A DNA stretch of 21,515 nucleotides, from assembly GCA_036379955.1 (NCBI GenBank), contig DASVFR010000043.1, positions 1 to 21,515 of the forward strand, given 5' to 3'. Shown here piece after piece: positions 1 to 4,648 of this stretch. Positions within the stretch are counted from its first letter, which is position 1, and the number at the start of each line of letters is the position of its first letter. The notes under the pieces were generated by a model. The model was not told the DNA's origin and ran no database searches. It worked only from the letters and a program-made list of their open reading frames with translations. Position numbers and translations under genes: made by a program. The DNA is from VRUE01 sp036379955. Its GTDB lineage: Bacteria; Actinomycetota; Thermoleophilia; Solirubrobacterales; 70-9.

Positions 1-43
1 TCCACGTGGACCGCATCTCGCGGCGGGTGGCGCCGTAGGGGGA

Positions 44-108
44 ACCGCCCTGAGGACGCTTTAGCGACCGGAAGGGCGGTGGGTCCCTGCGGCGACAGGA
101 CCCGCCGC
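44..108. other. Strongly structured intergenic stretch downstream of the MFS gene
   Basis: Two mutually exclusive stems can be drawn. The first pairs ACCGCCC (44-50) with GGGCGGT (74-80) and encloses a small CGCT-TT-AGCG hairpin. The second is an 11-bp stem, 76-86 with 98-108, with one G-T pair and an 11-nt loop. The second begins 11 nt past the MFS stop codon and could end that minus-strand transcript, but no T-run follows on either strand. I do not recognise it as a known RNA family. Bases 1-43 show nothing I can call. Confidence 0.3.
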
Positions 109-118
109 GCCGCCCGCG

Positions 119-1648
119 TCACGCGGCCACCGGCTCAGCGGCAGCCGCCTCCTCCGCTTCAGGCGCCTGCACGAAGTCACGCGACCTGACCAAGAAGAAG
201 CCCGCCGCCGCGACGACGAAGGAGAGGATCGAGCCGATCAGAAGGATCTCGTTGAAGCCGCTGACGAAGGCGACCTTCGAAGCGTGGACGACTTCCGCCC
301 GCTGGCCCGGCCCGACGACCTTGGCGGCGGCGACCGAGCCTCCGGAGGAGACGATCTCGGCAAGACCGTGCGGCGCATTGGGCAGGACTTCGGAGAGCTT
401 CGAGGAGACCTGCGACTGGAAGACCGCCCCCAGCGAGGCGACGCCGGTCGCGATCCCAACCTGACGAAAGGTCGTGTTGATCCCCGAGCCCATCCCCGCC
501 TTTTCCGGCGGCACGACGCCGATCGCCGCCTGGCCGATGCCGGGGTTGGCGGTGCCGATCCCGATGCCGGCGATCAGGAAGCCGGCGAGCAGGGCGGTCC
601 ACTCGGAGTCGACTCCGACTCCGTGCATCAACAGCAGCCCGACCCCCACCGCAGTCAGGCCCACGCCGAGCAGGACTCGAATCGGAATTCGGTGCGAGAG
701 CGCGCCGGCGATGGGCGACGCGACGAAGGAGAGGAAGGTCATCGGCAGGAAGCGCAGCCCGGCCTCCAAGGGAGAGAAGCCGAGCACGCCCTGCATGTAG
801 ATGGTCAGGTAGAGGAAGAGGGCGAACATCCCGGCCGAGAGCCCGAAGGCGACCGCCGAGACGCCGTTGAAAGCCGGCTTGCGGAAGAGGGTCAGGTCGA
901 GCATCGGGTGCGCGCTGCGCGCCTCGATCGCGAGGAAGGCGAGCAGCATGGCGACGGCACCGCCGAGCGAGGCGACGATCGTCGCGCTGCCCCAGCCGTC
1001 CGGGTTGCCGCGGATCAGGCCGAAGATGAGCAGGAAGAGGCCGAGCGAGAAGGTGGCGAGGCCGAGCAGGTCGATCCGCTGCGGGTCCTGCGCGGAGACG
1101 TTTGCCAGCCGCATCTCGGTCAGGGCGATCGCCACGACCCCGATCGGCACGTTGACGAAGAAGATCCACTCCCAGCCGAGGTGCTCGGTGATCAGCCCGC
1201 CGACCAGCGGGCCGATCGCGACGCCGCCTCCGACCGCCGCCCCCCAAACGCCGAACGCGGTCGCCCGGTCCTTGCCGTGGAACTCCTGGCCGATCAGGGC
1301 GAGCGAGGTCGCGAACATCGCCGCGCCGCCGATCCCCTGCAGGCCGCGCGCCAGGTTGAGCAGGGTCGGGTCGCCGGAGATCCCGCAGAGGAAAGAGGCG
1401 CCGGTGAAGATCGCGAAGCCGAGCGTGAAGACGCGCCGGCGGCCGAGCCGGTCGCCCAGTGAGCCGGCCGTGAGCAGGCAGGCGGCGAGCATCAGCGAGT
1501 AGGCGTCGACGACCCACTGCAGGCTGGAGAGGCTCGCGTTCAGGTCGCGCTGAATGTCCGGCAGGGCGACGTTGACGACCGTGATGTCCAGCAGCAGCAT
1601 GAACGTCGCGATCGTGATCAGGACGAGTGTCCACCACTTGCGCTCCAT
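119..1648 (-). CDS. MFS drug:H+ antiporter, DHA2 (EmrB/QacA) family, 14 TM helices
   Basis: This 509-residue inner-membrane exporter probably uses the proton gradient to expel toxic or hydrophobic compounds; the substrate cannot be read from sequence. The N-terminus carries the family motif LDITVVNVALPDIQRDL (about residues 20-36). Motif A, GSLGDRLGRRRVF (about 62-74), lies in the loop between helices 2 and 3. The antiporter motif C region GPLVGGLI is followed by WEWIFFVNVPIG, typical of EmrB/QacA members. Length and hydrophobic pattern fit 14 helices rather than 12. The ATG at 1648 is preceded by an AGGG ribosome site about 8 nt upstream. It starts 40 bp after the nadK stop on the same strand, so read-through transcription is possible. 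No TetR- or MarR-type regulator gene is adjacent within the window. Confidence 0.9.
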   Translation of the reverse strand: MERKWWTLVLITIATFMLLLDITVVNVALPDIQRDLNASLSSLQWVVDAYSLMLAACLLTAGSLGDRLGRRRVFTLGFAIFTGASFLCGISGDPTLLNLARGLQGIGGAAMFATSLALIGQEFHGKDRATAFGVWGAAVGGGVAIGPLVGGLITEHLGWEWIFFVNVPIGVVAIALTEMRLANVSAQDPQRIDLLGLATFSLGLFLLIFGLIRGNPDGWGSATIVASLGGAVAMLLAFLAIEARSAHPMLDLTLFRKPAFNGVSAVAFGLSAGMFALFLYLTIYMQGVLGFSPLEAGLRFLPMTFLSFVASPIAGALSHRIPIRVLLGVGLTAVGVGLLLMHGVGVDSEWTALLAGFLIAGIGIGTANPGIGQAAIGVVPPEKAGMGSGINTTFRQVGIATGVASLGAVFQSQVSSKLSEVLPNAPHGLAEIVSSGGSVAAAKVVGPGQRAEVVHASKVAFVSGFNEILLIGSILSFVVAAAGFFLVRSRDFVQAPEAEEAAAAEPVAA

Positions 1649-1688
1649 CGATTCACCCTAGACAACGGCCGAGCTGGGCCAGGGCGGC

Positions 1689-2534
1689 TCAGACAGCTAG
1701 ATGCCCGAACTTCTCCCTGATGCGCTGGTAGAAGCTCGTGCCGGGGAGCTGGGCGAGGCGGCCGACCGAATCGGCGAAGCGGACGTCGAGCGAGGCGCCG
1801 GGCTCGAGCGCGCAGACGTGGGCGCCGTCGATCGCGACGTCGACCGGCTCGCGGCCGGCGGCGTTGCCGACGCTGAGCACGTCGCCGGGCGCGACGACGA
1901 GGGCGCGGGCGGTCAGCGAGTGCGGCGAGATGTAGCTGACCACGTAGCCCTTCACCCCCCAGGCGAGGATCGGCCCCTGGTTGGCGAGGTTGTAGCCGGT
2001 GGAGCCGGCCGGCGTGGCGGCGACGAGCCCGTCGCAGCGCACGTTGCCAACCTCCTCGCCGGCGATCCGGTAGGTGAGCTCGGCGACCCGGTCCTGCGGA
2101 CGGCGGCTGAAGCTGACGTCGTTGAAGGCGAAGCGGCGCTCCCCCTCGACCTCGATCGCCAGCGCCGGCAGCTCGACCGCCTCGGTCTCGCCGGCGAAGG
2201 CGCGGCGGATGCCCGCCTCAGCCTCCTCGCGCTCGACCGCGGCGAGGAAGCCGACCGTGCCGAAGTTGACGCCGAAGACCGGCACCCCGGTCCCGGCGAA
2301 GCGGCGCAGCGCGTAGAGAATCGAGCCGTCGCCGCCGAGCACCAGGCAAAGGTCCGGGTCGGCAGGCAGCGAGTCGACCCGCTCGACGTCGCGGGCGGCG
2401 CGATCGTGCTTGGCGATCTCCTCGGCGGTCGCGACCAGGCGCCAACCGGCCTCGGCGGCCACGGCGGCGGCCACACCCACTGCCTCGGTCGCGGCCGGCG
2501 GGTGCGAGTGGGTGATCAGCACCGCGGTCTTCAC
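1689..2534 (-). CDS. nadK: NAD kinase (ATP- or polyphosphate-dependent)
   Basis: This cytosolic enzyme phosphorylates NAD to NADP. The 281-residue protein has the GGDG motif (67-70), the NFGTVGFL motif (90-97) and the TPAGSTGYNLANQGP nucleotide-binding segment (174-188), followed by the usual beta-rich C-terminal half. The open frame extends upstream to 2600, but I chose the GTG at 2534. It begins MKTAVLITHSHP like other family members, and it overlaps the tlyA stop as GTGA, a standard translational-coupling arrangement. The tlyA-nadK pairing is conserved in Actinomycetota and Firmicutes. There the next gene is usually recN, whereas here an MFS gene follows. Confidence 0.95.
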   Translation of the reverse strand: MKTAVLITHSHPPAATEAVGVAAAVAAEAGWRLVATAEEIAKHDRAARDVERVDSLPADPDLCLVLGGDGSILYALRRFAGTGVPVFGVNFGTVGFLAAVEREEAEAGIRRAFAGETEAVELPALAIEVEGERRFAFNDVSFSRRPQDRVAELTYRIAGEEVGNVRCDGLVAATPAGSTGYNLANQGPILAWGVKGYVVSYISPHSLTARALVVAPGDVLSVGNAAGREPVDVAIDGAHVCALEPGASLDVRFADSVGRLAQLPGTSFYQRIREKFGHLAV

Positions 2535-3319
2535 GCGTCCGGCTCCACCGCTTCGATCGCCGCCTCGATGTCGACGACCTCCTCGCCGACTCCACCGCAC
2601 CAGACGAAGGTCTCGCGGTTGCCCTTCGGGCCGGGCAGCCCGGAGGAGGCGAAGCCGCGGACCGGCAGGCCCATCTCGCGAGCGGCACGGGCGACGTCGA
2701 GGATCGCCTCGCGACGGTCGGCGGCGGAACGCACGACCCCCTTGCGGACCCGCTCGCGGCCGAGCTCGAACTGGGGCTTGACCATCGCCAGCGCCTCGCC
2801 GCCGGGGGCGAGGCAGCGCGCCACGGCCGGCAGCACCTTGGCCAGCGAGATGAATGAGACGTCGACGGCCGCCAGGCTCGGGACGAAGGGCAGATCGGGG
2901 GGCAGCAACTCGCGCGCGTTGAGGCGCTCGATTACGGTCACGCGCGGATCCTCGCGCAGGCGCTGATCAATCTGCCCGTAGGCGACGTCGACCGCGGCCA
3001 CCCGCGCGGCGCCGCGCTGCAGCAGGCAGTCGGTGAAGCCGCCGGTCGAGGCGCCGACGTCGAGGCAGTCGACCCCGGTGACCTCGATGCCGAGCGCCTC
3101 CAGCGCGTTCTCGAGCTTGACCCCGCCGCGTGAGGCAAAGCGCGGGCCGCTCTCGACGACGAGGGGCGCCTCCGACTCGACCAGCTGGCTGGGACGCAGC
3201 GCGAGCGGCCCGTCGACGCCGACCCGCACCTCGCCCGCCCGCACGGCCGTCGCCGCCGCGGTGCGCGACGGGAAGATGCCGCGCTCGGCGAGGACGGCGT
3301 CTATCCGAGCCTTCTTCAT
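2531..3319 (-). CDS. tlyA: TlyA-type rRNA 2'-O-methyltransferase (S4 + FtsJ-like domains)
   Basis: TlyA proteins use S-adenosylmethionine to methylate ribose 2'-OH of cytidines in 16S/23S rRNA; in mycobacteria this confers capreomycin sensitivity. The 262-residue protein starts with an S4 RNA-binding domain (about 1-60: KKARIDAVLAERGIFPSR and RAGEVRV). The linker SRGGVKLENAL (63-73) follows. The Rossmann methyltransferase has DVGASTGGFTDCLL (87-100) as the SAM-binding loop, VDVSFISL (152-159) and KPQFELGRE (181-189). The Lys-Asp-Lys positions of the FtsJ fold are present. The ATG at 3319 has only a weak ribosome site, and a hairpin (ACCGGC 3334-3339 with GCCGGT 3345-3350) sits 15 nt upstream of it. 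It is the first gene of a tlyA-nadK unit. Confidence 0.93.
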   Translation of the reverse strand: MKKARIDAVLAERGIFPSRTAAATAVRAGEVRVGVDGPLALRPSQLVESEAPLVVESGPRFASRGGVKLENALEALGIEVTGVDCLDVGASTGGFTDCLLQRGAARVAAVDVAYGQIDQRLREDPRVTVIERLNARELLPPDLPFVPSLAAVDVSFISLAKVLPAVARCLAPGGEALAMVKPQFELGRERVRKGVVRSAADRREAILDVARAAREMGLPVRGFASSGLPGPKGNRETFVWCGGVGEEVVDIEAAIEAVEPDA

Positions 3320-3453
3320 CGCCCGGAAACGCTACCGGCGCCCGGCCGGTTCGACCGCTCCGCCCTCCCCGCGACAGGTTTTAGCCGGGCTTAGGTTTGA
3401 GCTGGTCTCCTAGCGGGCATCGAACCAAGGAGTTCCGAGCGTTTTGGCAGGTC

Positions 3454-3469
3454 TGTGACCCCACTCACA
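3454..3469. promoter_or_regulatory. CRP/FNR-family operator-like palindrome
   Basis: TGTGACCCCACTCACA is a perfect TGTGA-N6-TCACA dyad, the consensus core of CRP sites in enterobacteria and close to that of mycobacterial Crp (Rv3676). It lies 150 bp upstream of tlyA and about 60-70 bp ahead of a possible plus-strand transcript that would end at the terminator at 3691-3720. That a CRP-family protein binds here is inference. Confidence 0.5.
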
Positions 3470-3493
3470 TACGAATCGCACATATGTTCGTAT
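3469..3493. promoter_or_regulatory. Inverted repeat with SOS-box-like core and possible tlyA promoter
   Basis: ATACGAA (3469-3475) and TTCGTAT (3487-3493) are perfect 7-bp arms around an 11-bp spacer. Overlapping them, CGCACATATGTTCG (3477-3490) differs at one position from the CGAAC-N4-GTTCG LexA box of Gram-positive bacteria. On the minus strand a -35-like TTGAAT (3503-3498) is 17 nt from a weak -10-like TGCGAT (3480-3475), which would place the box between the promoter elements reading toward tlyA. The first arm shares one base with the CRP-like site. Whether one factor or two bind is unknown. Confidence 0.35.
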
Positions 3494-3636
3494 CTTGATT
3501 CAAGGATTCGCGAGGACAACCGATAAGGAGCACGAACAAAGAACTTCCCGGTCGGGCCTGGCGCCGCCCATATGGCGCTCATCGCTTCCCACGATGACCG
3601 CTCCGCGGCACATCAAAGGGCCCGCCTACCTCCCAC

Positions 3637-3688
3637 GGATCCACATATATAGAGATAAATATCTCTCCTCCCTGTAGTAACCCCAGAA
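3637..3688 (+). repeat. Twin intergenic repeat, copy 1 (52 nt)
   Basis: It starts GGATCCACATATATAGAG and ends CTCTCCTCCCTGTAGTAACC plus CCAGAA. It aligns with 4537-4585 at 42 of 49 columns with one 3-nt gap. The AGAGATA-AA-TATCTCT segment (from 3651) forms a 7-bp hairpin. In the other copy the stem bases differ but a hairpin is still possible. It runs directly into the terminator at 3691. The orientation label is arbitrary. On the minus strand the purine-rich complement looks like a ribosome site, but only a 6-codon frame follows. Confidence 0.7.
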
Positions 3689-3690
3689 TT

Positions 3691-3720
3691 CGCCTCGGCT
3701 CCCCCGCCGGGGCGTTTTCT
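3691..3720 (+). terminator. Rho-independent terminator, plus strand
   Basis: CGCCTCGGC (3691-3699) pairs with GCCGGGGCG (3706-3714) around a TCCCCC loop, with one G-T pair, and is followed by TTTTCTGTTGT. On the opposite strand the stem is not followed by T residues, so it works in the plus direction only. No protein gene precedes it on that strand within the window's neighbouring region. Confidence 0.65.
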
Positions 3721-3856
3721 GTTGTGAGGGCTCGCTGGTTCGACCGCCGGACCGTTCGCGATGATCCCAGCGTGACGCGTCGCAGGGGACTGGTCGTGTC
3801 GGGCAGAACCGGGCCGACGAGATCATGGCCTAATGGAGCGAGGACGGGAAGGTCGC

Positions 3857-4378
3857 CTAACGGCTGCCCTGTCCCCGGCTGCTGATCCAGCCGCCGGGAC
3901 GGTAGGGCGGCATCAAGAGCACCAGGCCGATCAGCACGCCAGTCGCACCCGCGTAAAGGAACAGCTCGGCGACCCCCGTGTTTTCGCCGACCACGTTCTG
4001 GCCGATTCCGAGGACCGAGAAGGTGAAGATGGCCAGGGCCAAGCCGCTGAGCAGGAACGGCTTGCGGCGACTAGGCAGGAACTCGAGGGTCGCGAGGCTG
4101 ATGACGGTGAGGACGAAGACCCCGAGCTCCAGGATGCCGAGAATCGTCCAGGCCGCGTCGACGCCCGGGATCGTGTCGAGGAAGGTGCCGCTGAACTGCT
4201 TCTCGATCGGGGGCGGGGCGCCGAGCCCGTCGAAGATCTTCTCCTTGCCCGCGTAGAAGAAGAGGACGCCGACGAGGAGGTAGATGCCGGCCAGGATCAG
4301 GCCGTAGACGGCCCAGTCTTCCCAGCGCATCTCGCCCCTCGAGGCATCGGTCGCATCGCTCGCGTGCTGGCCATCCAT
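3857..4378 (-). CDS. Four-helix membrane protein, weakly DoxX-like, function unknown
   Basis: I do not recognise this 173-residue protein with certainty. After a short acidic cytoplasmic head there are four hydrophobic segments: WAVYGLILAGIYLLVGVLFF, AAWTILGILELGVFVLTVIS, FLLSGLALAIFTFSVLGIG and AELFLYAGATGVLIGLVLL. The first is followed by YAGKEKIFDGLG, which resembles the helix-1 end of DoxX-like proteins, hence the tentative label. A polar loop with FSGTFLDTIPGVDAAW separates helices 1 and 2. An upstream TTG at 4396 is in frame, but the ATG at 4378 has an AAGGGG ribosome site at good spacing and is preferred. The gene stands alone, 270 bp from dxs and 537 bp from tlyA. Both copies of the 49-52 nt repeat flank it, and a 7-bp inverted repeat lies just upstream of its start. 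Confidence 0.7.
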   Translation of the reverse strand: MDGQHASDATDASRGEMRWEDWAVYGLILAGIYLLVGVLFFYAGKEKIFDGLGAPPPIEKQFSGTFLDTIPGVDAAWTILGILELGVFVLTVISLATLEFLPSRRKPFLLSGLALAIFTFSVLGIGQNVVGENTGVAELFLYAGATGVLIGLVLLMPPYRPGGWISSRGQGSR

Positions 4379-4397
4379 TTCAGCCCCCTTTTCCAAG

Positions 4398-4423
4398 GTT
4401 TGAGCAATCTCGGTTCCTCAAAC
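4398..4423. promoter_or_regulatory. Inverted repeat upstream of the membrane protein gene
   Basis: GTTTGAG (4398-4404) and CTCAAAC (4417-4423) are perfect arms with a 12-bp spacer, 20-45 bp upstream of the preferred ATG at 4378. This is a usual place for an operator. Part of it, AGGTTTGAGC at 4396-4405, is also found at 3393-3402, 74 bp upstream of tlyA. Confidence 0.35.
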
Positions 4424-4536
4424 GTAGTCTCAGCGGCGGCGGGTGTCCAGCGCCGGACGGACGCGGGCACCGCGACTCGGCGCTCTTGGCGCCGGCGCGG
4501 CTTACGCAGTAGGTGCGCAGCGCTCCCTAGACGCCC

Positions 4537-4585
4537 GGACCCACATACATAGAGGGTGTCTCTCCTCCCTCGAGTAACCCCAGAA
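4537..4585 (+). repeat. Twin intergenic repeat, copy 2 (49 nt)
   Basis: This is the second copy of the element at 3637-3688, in the same orientation and about 900 bp away, between dxs and the membrane protein gene. The ends are conserved (GGACCCACATACATAGAG and AGTAACCCCAGAA). The central stem is AGAGG-GTG-TCTCT with one G-T pair. No clear terminator follows; only a weak GGCT/AGCC hairpin near 4597-4615. The rest of 4379-4648 shows nothing further that I can support. Confidence 0.65.
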
Positions 4586-4648
4586 GAGACGCCAGGAGGC
4601 TAACCGATAGAGCCGTTTGGTGCAAGCTCGATTCGCGAAGCGCGCCGA

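Larger units (their letters stand above)
3530..3720 (+). ncRNA. Candidate small RNA ending at an intrinsic terminator
   Basis: A good plus-strand terminator (3691-3720) has no plus-strand gene in front of it. The only frame is a TTG-started 60-codon one of no recognisable kind, whose TAG-TAA end lies inside the repeat. An RNA starting somewhere downstream of the CRP-like and SOS-like sites would be roughly 190 nt long. Its 3' part would carry the repeat's hairpin and the C-rich CTCTCCTCCCT tail, which could pair with purine-rich ribosome sites. The start point is a guess; no clean promoter is visible (TTGATT at 3495-3500 and CGATAA at 3521-3526 are 20 bp apart). Confidence 0.25.
3320..3856. 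other. 537-bp gene-free region, regulatory and repeat-rich
   Basis: No convincing protein gene lies here; the few short frames have no family features. From left to right it holds a GC hairpin close to the tlyA start (3334-3350), a decamer AGGTTTGAGC (3393-3402) that recurs at 4396-4405, a CRP-family palindrome (3454-3469), an inverted repeat with an SOS-like core (3469-3493), one copy of the 49-52 nt repeat (3637-3688) and a plus-strand terminator (3691-3720). Several AT-rich patches stand out against the GC-rich surroundings. From 3721 to 3856 I see nothing specific. Confidence 0.6.

Noticed and set aside
284..1462. Long plus-strand open frames opposite the MFS gene and likewise opposite dxs, ispA, aroB, aroC and alaS
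   Set aside because: These are antisense shadows produced by GC-rich codon use: extremely Arg/Asp/Gly-rich or Ala/Arg/Pro-rich sequences without family motifs, each overlapping a gene with clear catalytic motifs.
3400..3440. tRNA-like T-arm (GGTTCGATG on the minus strand near 3420)
   Set aside because: The T-stem does not pair, and no acceptor, D or anticodon arm can be built.
3500..3526. Possible flagellar sigma-28 promoter, TCAA-N15-ACCGATAA
   Set aside because: Two of the key bases differ, no motility gene is near, and a partly similar string at 4601 has no suitable -35.
3626..3660. Very short minus-strand peptides beginning Met-Trp-(Ile/Val)-Arg next to both repeat copies
   Set aside because: The purine-rich candidate ribosome site is 15-17 nt away across a hairpin, and the peptides differ in length and sequence after four residues.
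3495..3677. Plus-strand 60-codon frame (TTG start) in the gene-free region, ending TAG-TAA before the terminator
   Set aside because: No ribosome site, no family features, and its end lies inside a repeat whose other copy has no matching frame. A non-coding RNA fits better, though it cannot be excluded.
4597..4622. Terminator after repeat copy 2 (GGCT...AGCC-GTTT)
   Set aside because: Only four to seven interrupted pairs and three Ts; too weak to call.
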